NCBI GenBank assembly: GCA_028867035.1
Contig: JAGWHB010000001.1
Location: forward strand, 1-64,000
DNA length: 64,000 nucleotides
Origin: Nitrososphaerota archaeon
Lineage (GTDB): Archaea > Thermoproteota > Nitrososphaeria > Nitrososphaerales > Gagatemarchaeaceae
Reading direction: 5' to 3'
Shown: positions 8,604 to 17,112 of the stretch, in pieces
How the letters are laid out: each line of letters opens with the position of its first letter
Numbering within the stretch: position 1 is the stretch's first letter
The notes under the pieces: generated by a model
What the model was told of the DNA's origin: nothing
Databases searched by the model: none
Seen by the model: only the letters and a program-made list of their open reading frames with translations
Translations under genes and position numbers: made by a program

Positions 8604-9029
8604 TCATGCGCCCTTCGCCACCTTTCTGCCCACTATCGCCATCGTGAGCCCAACCCAGTAGGGGAGGTAGGCCAGGACAGGGTCGAGGCCCTGCAGCTTG
8701 TACATGGAATATCCGAAAGATATCAGGAGCCCGAGGAACCCCGCGCCTCCGCCGAGGTAGATCAGTACCCGGCCTCCTGTCGTGTGGCGGGCGAGGATTA
8801 TGAGGCCCCCAATCAGGACTGTAAGTCCGCCCAGGGCTATCAGCACCTCTATGATTGTGATAGCGATCACGGCGACGCTCGCGGCGGCTCCGTTCAGGAA
8901 GTCCGAAACGTGCGGCTCGGCGTAACCGAGAGCCTGGTAGAGGAACCCCCTCGAATTGTATCCGCTGCCGACCATGAGGAGTCCTCCGATTATCGCAAGT
9001 GTGCCGGCAGCGTAAATCCTTATTCCCAT
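8604..9029 (-). CDS. Four-helix membrane protein, unknown function
   Basis: About 141 aa from the ATG at 9029 (a TTG/GTG three codons upstream is possible). There are four hydrophobic spans with short polar loops (IYAAGTLAIIGGLLMVGSG; SVAVIAITIIEVLIAL; GGLTVLIGGLIILA; LLISFGYSMYKL). No family is recognised. It precedes the small zincin gene on the same strand, 17 nt away, and may be co-transcribed with it. Confidence 0.6.
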   Translation of the reverse strand: MGIRIYAAGTLAIIGGLLMVGSGYNSRGFLYQALGYAEPHVSDFLNGAAASVAVIAITIIEVLIALGGLTVLIGGLIILARHTTGGRVLIYLGGGAGFLGLLISFGYSMYKLQGLDPVLAYLPYWVGLTMAIVGRKVAKGA

Positions 9030-9136
9030 GTGCACCAAAAAATCATCACTGCTAGAATAGCGTTGCGCTAGATTGTTCCATTTGGGGTTGGGCTACCGAG
9101 ATGTTTATCCGTGCGTAGCCGCGCGAGACGCCAACG

Positions 9137-9889
9137 ATGCGAGCCGCGACCACCGACAAATCGCTGCGGAACACCCTCGATTGGGCGCTCCAGAGGATGA
9201 GGGACAAAGGGTACGTCGTGAACTCGAAGGTCACGCTGAACGTAGAGCCAAACCTAGCGATAATGGGGTACGCGAAGAAGGAGGGAGAGAAGCACAGCAT
9301 TATGATATCAGAATGGGCCCTCGACTCGGAGATGCTGGGTGGCCTGGTGCTGCACGAGCTTGCACATGTCTACTTCACGGAGCGGGGAGCGCCGTCGCAC
9401 GACAGCGGCATCCTCGAGCGGGTGCTCGAAGATCTCAGGGAGAGAGACGGGCTGAGGGCCAAGGAGACGGAGTACCTGATAGACGCCTTCAACCACCTCC
9501 AGAACGTGATAGTGGACGACGTTGTCTTCGCCGTGATGGGAGAGAAAGAACGTGGAATGGCGGGGAAGTTCTTCGCAGAATGGGTATCCGACAGGCCGTC
9601 CGGGGACCCCGTCACGGACACTGGGCTCCTGTGCAGGAACGCATTCGCTTTCGCCTCGCTCAAGCGAAGGGGGCTGTTCGAGAAGGGGAGCGAGATGTAC
9701 TACCGGAACGAGTCCTTCGTCTCGTCCATGGGGGCCAAATCGGAACAGGAATTCGCATGGGTCGAGGACTTCCTGGAAAAGGCGAGCCCTGATTGGGAGG
9801 CGGAGAGGTTTAGCGAGGCCTTGGAGGCCTACTTCGACAGGATCCTTTCGCTGATGCGTTCTTCTTCTAAGCTTGAAGATCTCAGATAG
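9137..9889 (+). CDS. Zinc metallopeptidase-like protein (HELAH)
   Basis: The 250-aa product contains VLHELAHVYFTERG, an HExxH motif in a hydrophobic context. A later LIDAFNHLQNVIVDDVV helix supplies acidic residues that could act as the third zinc ligand. A family resembling this (DUF5781) exists in thaumarchaea, but I cannot confirm membership. The protein is soluble. The ATG is about 36 nt after TTTATC (about 9104). Its end overlaps the next gene by 17 nt. It is the second HExxH protein within 1 kb of the PAC2 gene. Confidence 0.65.
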   Translation: MRAATTDKSLRNTLDWALQRMRDKGYVVNSKVTLNVEPNLAIMGYAKKEGEKHSIMISEWALDSEMLGGLVLHELAHVYFTERGAPSHDSGILERVLEDLRERDGLRAKETEYLIDAFNHLQNVIVDDVVFAVMGEKERGMAGKFFAEWVSDRPSGDPVTDTGLLCRNAFAFASLKRRGLFEKGSEMYYRNESFVSSMGAKSEQEFAWVEDFLEKASPDWEAERFSEALEAYFDRILSLMRSSSKLEDLR

Positions 9890-10397
9890 AAGAGTAGGCG
9901 TCGCATTCGGCCGAACGTCGAAGGGGAGGCTCCTGGTCGTCGCTGCCATAGTAGGGGCGGTGGCATTCGGACTCTACATTGGATACCTGGCTCTGATCAA
10001 CGACAGCTTCCCGGCCCAGGTGAAGCCTTTCGGGAACTACGCCTCCGTCACCTCCGATACATTCAACGGCACGGAGTTCGCGTTCACACTAAAATGGGAG
10101 AACGCCAGCGCGCTCCCCCTCTATGCTCAGCTGACCTCGCCGGCGACGGACGCGGCCAACACCCCGGTCTGCGAGGTCGGCCTTTCGACCGTGGCCTCTG
10201 GCCAGACGATCTTCATGCCCTTCACCATAAGCCCGGCGTCGGCCACCATTTCGAATGTGGACCTGTCAATCGCTGTCAGGTCGATCGCCAATGGGAACGA
10301 GTTCACCATCGTGTACAACGTCGCCAGCGTCTCGGCTGACAATACACCGATCACTCCTTCCAACATATCCTGCCAGCAACCCCTGGGCAGCTACTGA
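9873..10397 (+). CDS. Membrane-anchored extracytoplasmic protein
   Basis: The 174-aa product has a basic start (MKISDRRVGVAFGRTSKGR), one long hydrophobic anchor (VVAAIVGAVAFGLYIGYLAL) and then about 130 residues rich in S, T, A and N with several N-x-S/T sites and two cysteines, consistent with an exposed beta-sandwich domain. No known domain is recognised. The TTG start overlaps the preceding metallopeptidase gene, so the two are translationally coupled. Confidence 0.6.
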   Translation: MKISDRRVGVAFGRTSKGRLLVVAAIVGAVAFGLYIGYLALINDSFPAQVKPFGNYASVTSDTFNGTEFAFTLKWENASALPLYAQLTSPATDAANTPVCEVGLSTVASGQTIFMPFTISPASATISNVDLSIAVRSIANGNEFTIVYNVASVSADNTPITPSNISCQQPLGSY

Positions 10398-10450
10398 ACT
10401 GACCCCATCACGCTTTTAGCCGACAGCCGGACGCGGAAGGACCACCAGTC

Positions 10451-11335
10451 TTGAAACGCCTCGGCCTCCTTATCCTCGCCGCATTTGTCATATTCCTGGC
10501 TCTGGTCCCGGCCTCCTTCGCCTTCACGAGCAAGTCCCTGAGCCTGTCCGTCTACCCAGACGGCTATGTCACGGTGAAACAGGTCTTCGCGGTGGACCAG
10601 AAGACCAGTTCGGTCCAGGTACCCCTGATATCAGGGGTGGTCTCCAATCTGGTGGCCACGGACCAGAACGGGTCGCCGCTGTCCTATGGGTTCGGGCCCG
10701 GGCAGAACATCACCGTGTACACGCTGGGCGCGACTTCCATGACACTAAGGTATGACACCAACACGCTCACTTCGAAGAACGGGACTGTCTGGATTCTGAG
10801 CTTTGATGCCCGGTACAACTCCACGATAGTCCTCCCACAGTTCTCCACGCTAGGTTACGTCTCCGGCACTCCGTATTCTATCAACGAGACGAACAACTCT
10901 CCCGAGCTGCGGATCCCGTCAGGGTCTTGGAGGATAGGCTACGGCGTTTCACTTTCAGGCGTGACGACGACCACCACCGGCACTCAGCAGGGAGTGGGAC
11001 CTGGAGGCCCGCTGGGCCCCAGCCCGATCGAAATCGACGGCGCGGTTGTAGCCGTCGCCGTCATTGCGGGGGGTTTTGCTTTCAGATGGTGGAGGAAGCA
11101 GAGCATCGGTCCCATTAGCGGCGACCTCCGTCCAGACGACGTTCAGGTGCTGAACTTCATCCAGGAGAAGGGAGGGAAGGTGCTCGAACCCGAGATAAGG
11201 ATGAGGTTCGCGCTGCCGAAGACTTCGGCCTGGCGGCAGATCAAGCGGCTCGAAAGGCTCGGCTACGTCAAGGTGACGAAGTTAGGGTCTCAGAACCAGA
11301 TTGAGATTCTAAAAGAAAGAAATCCTGGGGCCTAG
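10451..11335 (+). CDS. Membrane-anchored winged-helix regulator
   Basis: The layout of the 294-aa protein is: signal peptide (residues 1-25), an extracytoplasmic beta-rich domain (26-175) with N-glycosylation-type sites, a T/G/P linker, one transmembrane helix (about 198-212), and a cytoplasmic winged helix of about 75 residues (DDVQVLNFIQEKGGKVLEPEIRMR...TSAWRQIKRLERLGYVKV). This is a one-protein signal transducer: an outside sensor with a DNA-binding domain inside. Proteins of this layout are known in archaea. The target is unknown; the convergent secreted-protein block is a candidate. It overlaps the convergent 620-aa gene by 4 nt. Confidence 0.75.
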   Translation: MKRLGLLILAAFVIFLALVPASFAFTSKSLSLSVYPDGYVTVKQVFAVDQKTSSVQVPLISGVVSNLVATDQNGSPLSYGFGPGQNITVYTLGATSMTLRYDTNTLTSKNGTVWILSFDARYNSTIVLPQFSTLGYVSGTPYSINETNNSPELRIPSGSWRIGYGVSLSGVTTTTTGTQQGVGPGGPLGPSPIEIDGAVVAVAVIAGGFAFRWWRKQSIGPISGDLRPDDVQVLNFIQEKGGKVLEPEIRMRFALPKTSAWRQIKRLERLGYVKVTKLGSQNQIEILKERNPGA

Positions 11336-13194
11336 GCGGCAACGTTTACTGTCGATGCCGTCTGAAGCTCCAGGGCTGCCTGTGCCATAGCCGCCGTGGC
11401 CCCGGACACGTTCAGGCTCGAGAAGAGCTGAAGCGCCTGCGAGACGTCGGCCTGGCTTGAAGCTACTTCAGAGATTCTTGATTGGATATTGCTGCTGAGG
11501 TAGGCTGCCGCAGTGGCGAAGGCTGTGGCAGAGGCTTGGGTCTGGGTGTAGAGGGAGGCGTCGGCGCTGGCCAGAGTGCCCGCGCTTGAAGCGAAGGCTC
11601 CGATGGTGGTCTGGGCGCTGGTGCTGGCGTCGGCTGAAGTGACGAATGATTGGGCGGCCTGTGCGGTCGCCTGGACAGAAGCTGAGGCTTGCGCCATGGC
11701 GGTCGATGCAGTCGAACTGAGGTAGGCCGAGGCGCTGGTCGAGACAGATGTCGCAGTGGAGACGAGGCTGCTCGACACCGGCACGCTGGCCGCCGAGGAA
11801 GAGACTGCTGATGTGAAGGTGGAGATGTCAGTGTTGACGGTACCCATGGCCGTTGTCTCTTGCTGGAGCGATGTGTTGACGCTGTTGACGTTGTTCGAAA
11901 TCTGGAGCCCGGTTAGGCTCGTGTAGATGGCTTGTACACCAGCGATTGATAGAAGGGTCGAAAGGTCTGTGACGACTTTCTGGTATGCCGAGACGTATGT
12001 GCTGCCAGCTGACTGGGCGGCCGCCGAGTCGGCGGTCATGGTGCCTAGGTATGTTGAGAACCCCGAGAGAGCTGTCGCCGAATAGGCGTTGCTTTGTGTT
12101 TGGGCGGTGGACAGTGATGTGTTGTAGTCGGTTGTCGCGGAGAGGCAAGTGTGGATATCGGCTACGATGTTAGGAAGTCCTGCTATGGCCTGGATGTTGA
12201 GAAGGGCGTTCATGTCCGAGGTGACCTGGGCCGTGGTCCCTTCTGCTGTGGAGATGCTTGAGGACACCGTGCTGGTGCTGACCTGAGTGACAGCAGCGGC
12301 AAGGGCCGATGCGGACGAGTTCACTGAAGCTGCCGCGGCCGCCTGAGACTGGGCGTAGGCCGCAAATGCTGTCTGGAACTGTGTGAAAGTGGTTTGGACC
12401 GATTGCTCCGCGCTTATCGTCGCGTTTGCTTTGGCTGAAAGCGGCTGGATGACAGCGCTCACGTATGCCTGTCCGCGCTGGGAGTACGTGTATGAGGCGA
12501 TGGTCACCAGGTCGGACTGGGTCGCATTGACCTCGGCCCGAGCAGTGGCGATCAGAGAGAGGACCTGGGATAGGTCCACGCTGGCTCCCGCATGGCCGTT
12601 GGCCTGGGCTAGCAGTGATGTCGCCTGGTTCAAATGGGCTGTGGCTGCAGCGATCTGGGTGCTGACCTGGGCGCATGCTTGGGCGAGTGTGCTGGAACTT
12701 GAAGTGGTCACCCCGGCAGCTGCGCAGGCCTGGGCCGAGACCGCAGCGACGATGGAGGCTGTGGCGCTGACTTCCGCCACTGCACCCGCCGCCGCGGCGT
12801 AGTCGACGGAGGCGGTCAACCCCGCGTTGCTCAGGGCCGCACTGGCCGATGCCGCTGCGTAGGTGTAGTCGCGCATCGCAGCCTGGACCGATTCGATCCC
12901 CGCGGCTATGTTGGATCCCGACTGCGCGTCCGCCTGGGCGGTCGCGAGGAGCGAGTCTCCCTGGCTGAGCTGTGACTGGGCAGAGGAGACGGCGAGGCCG
13001 TGTGAAGAAGCGTAGTCCACCGCTGTGTAGGCGTAGGCTCTTGACGTCTGGGCCACGCCGACCAATGAAAGTAGCTGACTCTGTGTCTGCGTACCCGCCT
13101 GTCCGAGAACCACCACGGGTGTGATGATGCCTGCGAGCAGGAGGCACGCCATTGCGATTGGGAATAGGTTCCTTTCGGAACTAGTTTTCTTCAT
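11332..13194 (-). CDS. Large secreted Ala/Ser/Thr/Gln-rich helical protein
   Basis: The 620-aa product has a signal peptide (MKKTSSERNLFPIAMACLLLAGIITPVVVLG), then almost entirely A, S, T, Q and V in long helical segments with few charges and very few cysteines. The periodicity suggests coiled or bundled helices, so a surface filament or matrix protein is plausible (inference). The ATG follows GGAGG (about 13212-13219 region, read on the minus strand) by about 13 nt, unusual here, where most genes look leaderless. The 25-bp GGAAC motif lies 29 nt upstream. Confidence 0.65.
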   Translation of the reverse strand: MKKTSSERNLFPIAMACLLLAGIITPVVVLGQAGTQTQSQLLSLVGVAQTSRAYAYTAVDYASSHGLAVSSAQSQLSQGDSLLATAQADAQSGSNIAAGIESVQAAMRDYTYAAASASAALSNAGLTASVDYAAAAGAVAEVSATASIVAAVSAQACAAAGVTTSSSSTLAQACAQVSTQIAAATAHLNQATSLLAQANGHAGASVDLSQVLSLIATARAEVNATQSDLVTIASYTYSQRGQAYVSAVIQPLSAKANATISAEQSVQTTFTQFQTAFAAYAQSQAAAAASVNSSASALAAAVTQVSTSTVSSSISTAEGTTAQVTSDMNALLNIQAIAGLPNIVADIHTCLSATTDYNTSLSTAQTQSNAYSATALSGFSTYLGTMTADSAAAQSAGSTYVSAYQKVVTDLSTLLSIAGVQAIYTSLTGLQISNNVNSVNTSLQQETTAMGTVNTDISTFTSAVSSSAASVPVSSSLVSTATSVSTSASAYLSSTASTAMAQASASVQATAQAAQSFVTSADASTSAQTTIGAFASSAGTLASADASLYTQTQASATAFATAAAYLSSNIQSRISEVASSQADVSQALQLFSSLNVSGATAAMAQAALELQTASTVNVAA

Positions 13195-13221
13195 ACCCTC
13201 TGGTTACCTCCATAGGAGGAT

Positions 13222-13247
13222 AAGGAACCCCTTGGAACGGGCGTTCC
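13222..13247 (-). promoter_or_regulatory. GGAAC/GTTCC leader motif, copy 1
   Basis: Plus-strand reading AGGAACCCCTTGGAACGGG then CGTTCC. It contains the hairpin or operator GGAAC-4 nt-GTTCC plus a further GTTCC one helical turn (10 bp) away. 20 of 25 bases match copy 2 at 14560-14584. Its gene-proximal edge is 29 nt from the ATG at 13194. It could be a DNA operator or a 5'-leader RNA hairpin. Confidence 0.6.
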
Positions 13248-13266
13248 AGGCGATGAAGGAGATGGA

Positions 13267-13461
13267 TCATGGTTGACCGGCCCTGAAGAACTCCTCGAGC
13301 ACCCATATGGAGTAGTCAAGCTCCACCAGCCTCTTCACGACGTCTTCGCGCTCTTTCATGAGAAGCCTGAGCTGGACCTTCTTGAACGACTTTGACGCCT
13401 CAGGCAGAGTCTCCTCGGGGGCGTCCACGGATTCCCGGGGTCTGAGCTGGCTTCTTTCCAA
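13267..13461 (-). CDS. Small charged helical protein
   Basis: About 64 aa from a TTG at 13461, which GAGGT precedes by 7 nt. A longer reading from TTG 13482 would overlap the terminator of the gene upstream. The sequence (SFKKVQLRLLMKEREDVVKRLVELD) is a basic/acidic amphipathic helix, then YSIWVLEEFFRAGQP. It sits between two secreted-protein genes on the same strand. No family is recognised; an adaptor or small regulatory protein is possible. Confidence 0.5.
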   Translation of the reverse strand: MERSQLRPRESVDAPEETLPEASKSFKKVQLRLLMKEREDVVKRLVELDYSIWVLEEFFRAGQP

Positions 13462-13473
13462 TTGTAATACCTC

Positions 13474-13506
13474 GAAAAACAAAGAACGGTGGCCTAGGAG
13501 GCCACC
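13474..13506 (-). terminator. Hairpin and U-tract terminator after the DUF4382-like gene
   Basis: On the minus strand GGTGGCCT and AGGCCACC form a perfect 8-bp stem around a 3-nt loop (13488-13506), overlapping the stop codon of the gene at 13494. It is followed by GTTCTTTGTTTTTC. This matches an intrinsic terminator with a T-rich tail. Confidence 0.6.
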
Positions 13507-14531
13507 ACTGTAGTACTGGAGTAGGTGTTGGCGCCGATGCAGGTGATGATGTACTGTTGGCCTGCGACTATCCCTGTGGCTACGACGCTCTGGCCCGTGG
13601 CTATGTTGCCCGTGTAGGTGAGGGTTGACGAAGAGCCTGAGGCCACAGTGGCACCCCCGTTAAGGAGGGCAGAGGCCTGGAAGGAAGAGGATTGCTGGAC
13701 CGAGCTCGATCCGCTGACTGTGAAAACAGCTGACCCGCTCAGTGAAGCCGGGAGAGAGCCGGATATGTATGCCGTTGCTGACACTGGGGTGATGATTATC
13801 TCCTGGACTTCGGCGTTGGCGCTGCCGGAGTTTTGGAGGTTGAGGGTCATGGAACCGCTGGACAATGTTGCCACTACGTTGAGGTTGGTGCTAGTCTGTG
13901 ACATGAATGTGCTCCACCATGCCTGACCTGAAAGGTCGGCTGTGGCTCCGATCTGGAGCGAGAGCGACGCCTCTGTCTGTGGAGGCACGCTCGTGGCTAC
14001 GGCCGTTGCGCTGAAGACGAACTGTGGGCTCGAAGTTGTAGCGGTGTTCTCAATGAAGGTCCTGAGGTCAACCACGGCTGCCGAAGAGGAGCTGGCGTTG
14101 ACCTGGACTTTGCTCTGGGATTGGGCTGTCAATGTGGTCGATGCGACCGTTGCTGCGTAGGTCTGGCCCTGGTAGACGACGTTGCAGGAGTCCACGTTGA
14201 ACTTGAACGCATCGTATGTTGCTGCGTTGACCTGGGATGTTGCCAAAGTCTGGGCCGTGCCCTGGGAAGCCATGAGGTTCATGGTCCCGGAGCCGCTGAC
14301 CTGGGTCCACCCGCTGGCCATGTCCGAGCCGGCCTGGTGGGCGTATACTGAGCTGTATGCTATGGTAGCCGCGCTGACGCCTGACGAGGCGACCGCCGGG
14401 TCTGTCCCCATCACGGCCAGCTTGCCTGAGCCTGACGAACTTGGTTGATATTGGAGGAGTGCGACCGCGGCCGCCAGTACTATGACGATGGCCGCTAGGA
14501 TCGCGATTGCCGCGACGTATGTTTTCTTCAT
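13494..14531 (-). CDS. Secreted/anchored DUF4382-like protein
   Basis: I place the start at the ATG 14531 (MKKTYVAAIAI), giving 345 aa. An upstream in-frame ATG at 14558 lies close against the shared leader motif; the chosen ATG has the same 29-nt spacing from the motif as the 620-aa gene. A signal anchor (residues 4-27) is followed by a DUF4382-like domain (ATIAYSSVYAHQ...GTMNLMA...TYDAFKFNVDSCNVVYQGQ) and then S/T/A-rich beta-sandwich sequence. Role is unknown; extracellular. Confidence 0.65.
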   Translation of the reverse strand: MKKTYVAAIAILAAIVIVLAAAVALLQYQPSSSGSGKLAVMGTDPAVASSGVSAATIAYSSVYAHQAGSDMASGWTQVSGSGTMNLMASQGTAQTLATSQVNAATYDAFKFNVDSCNVVYQGQTYAATVASTTLTAQSQSKVQVNASSSSAAVVDLRTFIENTATTSSPQFVFSATAVATSVPPQTEASLSLQIGATADLSGQAWWSTFMSQTSTNLNVVATLSSGSMTLNLQNSGSANAEVQEIIITPVSATAYISGSLPASLSGSAVFTVSGSSSVQQSSSFQASALLNGGATVASGSSSTLTYTGNIATGQSVVATGIVAGQQYIITCIGANTYSSTTVVAS

Positions 14532-14558
14532 GGGCTTCCCTTTGGTGGCAGGGGTCAT

Positions 14559-14584
14559 TAGGAACCCCGAGGAACAGACGTTCC
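14559..14584 (-). promoter_or_regulatory. GGAAC/GTTCC leader motif, copy 2
   Basis: Plus-strand reading AGGAACCCCGAGGAACAGA then CGTTCC (14560-14584). Again there is GGAAC-4 nt-GTTCC and a second GTTCC 10 bp away, with further GTTCC-like units upstream (to about 14606). The gene-proximal edge is 29 nt from the ATG at 14531, identical to copy 1. Confidence 0.6.
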
Positions 14585-14653
14585 CGAACGGGTTGGAACG
14601 CTTTGGAATGCATCCTGACCGCCAAAGAGCGTGTCGGCCCTTCTGAACCGCTC

Positions 14654-14686
14654 AAAAAGTGGGACGAGGAGGCCCTAGGCCTCCTC
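14654..14686 (-). terminator. Hairpin terminator after the Asp-box secreted protein gene
   Basis: GAGGAGGCC and GGCCTCCTC form a perfect 9-bp stem with a CTA loop at 14666-14686, starting 11 nt beyond the stop at 14698. On the minus strand it is followed by GTCCCACTTTTTG, a short T-tract. Confidence 0.55.
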
Positions 14687-14697
14687 ACTGTTGGCCT

Positions 14698-16587
14698 TTA
14701 GACGAGGGTGCCTATCACTGATATGGACTGGGTGACGGTCTCACCGTCAGACAGCGTGGCGGTCACAGAGAGGGTATAGACTCCGCCAGCCGTGAGCAGA
14801 AGACCTGTGAGTGAAGTCGTTTGACCCGATATCGTGGCACTCGGGAATAGAGGAAGGGCGGCGTTCCAGGTCAAAGAGGTGGAAACACCGGCGAGCTGGA
14901 CGCTGATGGAGGTGATGGTGTAGTTCCCGACGTTGTCCAAGGAGAGGGTCAGCTTCGGGGAGCCCGAGGCGAGGGTGAGCCCCTGGCCGTGGATCTGGAA
15001 GCCCTTCGGCTTGTGGAAGATGCCAGGGCCGGAGGTCTGGGTCGCGATGTCGGTGTGGTCGCAGCTGAACGTGTTTGTCTGGGATGCGGTGCAGGCAGGG
15101 GACGCCGGCTCGTTCGAGGAGTTGATGTACTGGTCATCTGAATAGACTATGGAAGCCAGGCCGGTCTTTGGGCTGGCCGCCACGCCGAAGTCGTCGAAGA
15201 GGTCTCTGTTGCCTGTGCAGGTCACGCCGCTTTCGCAGAGCCCCCCATAGTGGTTGACCGGGGAAGCAGTGGTTTGAGCGAACGAGGGATTGCCTGAGAA
15301 GGCGTTTAGGGATTGGGCGAAATACACGTTCCATGACGCGGACATAGGATAGTTGTCAGGGATGGTCACTCCGTCGTAGTAGGAGGTCCCGTACCAGACT
15401 ATGTCCACTCTGTCTGGGCTGCCGGCGGCCAACCAGGGTTCGATGGCCGTGTTGGAGGGAGACTGGCTGACCTGGACCGGAGCCGACCAGGTGTTTGCGA
15501 AGTCCGCTGAGTAGGAGAAGTAGACGTTGTGGTTGTCCGAGAAGGCGGTCTCGACGTCCCCTGCGTTGTCAACGGCCACCGACGGGAACTGGTGGCCGAT
15601 GGAGACTGAGGTGTTGGGGTCGTTGTAGACGAGGTGGTCGGTGAAGGTGGCGCCGCCGTCAAGTGACACGGCGATCCAGAGGGCGTGCAGGCTGTACGGG
15701 CAGATCCCGTTGGCGGTGCAGTTCACTGACGCGTCGTCGGCGAGCGCTTCGGCCTCGTTGGCGACACCGGGGAATATGACGTAGATGACGTGGCTGTTGG
15801 AGTCGATGGCGATGTTCCCTTCGCCGTCCTCGAATGCCAGCCAGGCGTGGTTGGAGTCGAGGGTGAGGGCGGGCTGCGTGAATGTGAGCCCGGAGTCGAA
15901 GCTGCAAGATACGGCGTTCTGGAGGGCGGCTTCGGCGAAGTATGATATGCACACCTTGCTCGAGCTGTCGGCCGCTACCCAGGGCCTGTCGTCACCGGGG
16001 ATCTGAACCCCGGTGGGGTTGATGGACCAGGTCTGACCGCCGTCGGCGCTTGTGCTCTCCTCGACGTTAAGCAGCGGCCCGGTCGCGCGCTCGAGGCTGA
16101 TGACGTAGATGTTGTAGAGGCCGTTTGAGTTCTTCTGAGGGGCGGTGGCGAGGTCGGTGTCACCACCCCACGCTGAGGCGCTGGCGTTCAGAGGCGCGGA
16201 AAAGGAGTTGGGAGAAGGAAGGGTAACGTAGTTCAGGCCGCCGTTGGTAGACTTCCACGCCCCCGTCCCACCGCAGGTCGGGTTTGCGAGCGAAAGGTCG
16301 GTAGAGCAGGTGAGGGTCGGTGGGAGGAATTCGGAAGAGGCGTAGAAGTTCCCCCCGTTGTCGGCGCCGATCTGTGGTTCGGCGTTGCTGTTGATGCATG
16401 TCCCCTGCCCGTTGGGGCAGTTGACACCAGGTTGACTGAAGGGACCGAGCTCGAAGGACGTGAAGGCGGTCTGACCGCCGGAGGCCGAAGTGGCCATGGG
16501 GACGAGGACAGTGAATAAAGCGGAGACTGCTAGGAGGAATGCAAGTTCGATTGGGATGAGTTTTCTTCTGAAATGTGCGCTGTGCAC
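14698..16587 (-). CDS. Secreted sialidase-fold (Asp-box) protein
   Basis: The 629-aa product has a signal peptide (basic FRRK then IPIELAFLLAVSALFTVLVPMATSAS). Asp-box-like turns SADGGQTW, SLDGGATF and STNGGLNY sit in an all-beta sequence, the signature of a BNR beta-propeller. A C-terminal Ig-like domain follows (about 540-629). Several cysteines are present, which fits the VKOR/DUF929 pair nearby. Without sialidase catalytic residues that I can identify, enzyme activity is not claimed. The GTG start lies soon after TTTATAAA (about 16606-16613), so the mRNA is leaderless or nearly so. Confidence 0.7.
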   Translation of the reverse strand: MHSAHFRRKLIPIELAFLLAVSALFTVLVPMATSASGGQTAFTSFELGPFSQPGVNCPNGQGTCINSNAEPQIGADNGGNFYASSEFLPPTLTCSTDLSLANPTCGGTGAWKSTNGGLNYVTLPSPNSFSAPLNASASAWGGDTDLATAPQKNSNGLYNIYVISLERATGPLLNVEESTSADGGQTWSINPTGVQIPGDDRPWVAADSSSKVCISYFAEAALQNAVSCSFDSGLTFTQPALTLDSNHAWLAFEDGEGNIAIDSNSHVIYVIFPGVANEAEALADDASVNCTANGICPYSLHALWIAVSLDGGATFTDHLVYNDPNTSVSIGHQFPSVAVDNAGDVETAFSDNHNVYFSYSADFANTWSAPVQVSQSPSNTAIEPWLAAGSPDRVDIVWYGTSYYDGVTIPDNYPMSASWNVYFAQSLNAFSGNPSFAQTTASPVNHYGGLCESGVTCTGNRDLFDDFGVAASPKTGLASIVYSDDQYINSSNEPASPACTASQTNTFSCDHTDIATQTSGPGIFHKPKGFQIHGQGLTLASGSPKLTLSLDNVGNYTITSISVQLAGVSTSLTWNAALPLFPSATISGQTTSLTGLLLTAGGVYTLSVTATLSDGETVTQSISVIGTLV

Positions 16588-16638
16588 GTGTCAAGATTCC
16601 CCCTTCCTTTATAAAACGGGGGTAACCTTGTAACCATA

Positions 16639-17103
16639 TTGTATCGAAACGATGAGCATGTTACAAAGAAGTTATCGGGTCCGGCCACGGTCGAAGAAGT
16701 CGGCTCTCTGGAAGGCAAGTTCCGGGACTTTGGAGAAGTGGCGACCGATTTCGTCAGGCAGATCAGCTCCATGGGGGCCGTCTCTTACAGGGGCGAACCT
16801 GACGCCGTCAAAGACAACGTGAGCATAACCAAGAAGGTGTTCAGCAAGTGGTCCATCGAGATAATCATGTCCACGTACTCCCTGAAGACGGTCGGATTCG
16901 GGGACCTCAAGCGGCTCCTGAACGGGATAAGCTCCAGGGTGCTGTCGAAGAAGCTGAAGGACCTGGAGGAGCTTGGGTTCCTGGATAGGGAAGTGATTGA
17001 ATCGAGGCCTCCTAAGGTCAGATATACGCTCTCAAAGAAGGGAGAGGTCCTGGCCAAGCTGGGGGAGCCGGTCATAATGTACCTCCGGAAGTCCATCAGA
17101 TAG
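16639..17103 (+). CDS. HxlR-family winged-helix regulator
   Basis: The 154-aa protein's C-terminal 95 residues are HxlR-like: FSKWSIEIIMSTYSLKTVGFGDLKRLLNGISSRVLSKKLKDLEELGFLDRE, then a wing (PPKVRYTLSKKG). The N-terminal 45 residues are not conserved and the TTG start is uncertain. It is divergent from the Asp-box protein gene with 51 nt between. That gap contains the direct repeat GGTAACC-T-TGTAACC (16621-16635), a possible operator. It may control the secreted-protein block (inference). Confidence 0.8.
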   Translation: MYRNDEHVTKKLSGPATVEEVGSLEGKFRDFGEVATDFVRQISSMGAVSYRGEPDAVKDNVSITKKVFSKWSIEIIMSTYSLKTVGFGDLKRLLNGISSRVLSKKLKDLEELGFLDREVIESRPPKVRYTLSKKGEVLAKLGEPVIMYLRKSIR

Positions 17104-17112
17104 TCTGCTCTT

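Noticed and set aside
9073..9792. 239-codon plus-strand frame overlapping the HELAH gene
   Set aside because: Arg/Gly-rich and starts upstream of a promoter; the overlapping frame has the zinc motif and good codon use.
12170..13147. 325-codon minus-strand frame inside the 620-aa secreted-protein gene
   Set aside because: Arg/Gly/Pro/His-rich shadow frame; the other frame has a perfect signal peptide and consistent composition.
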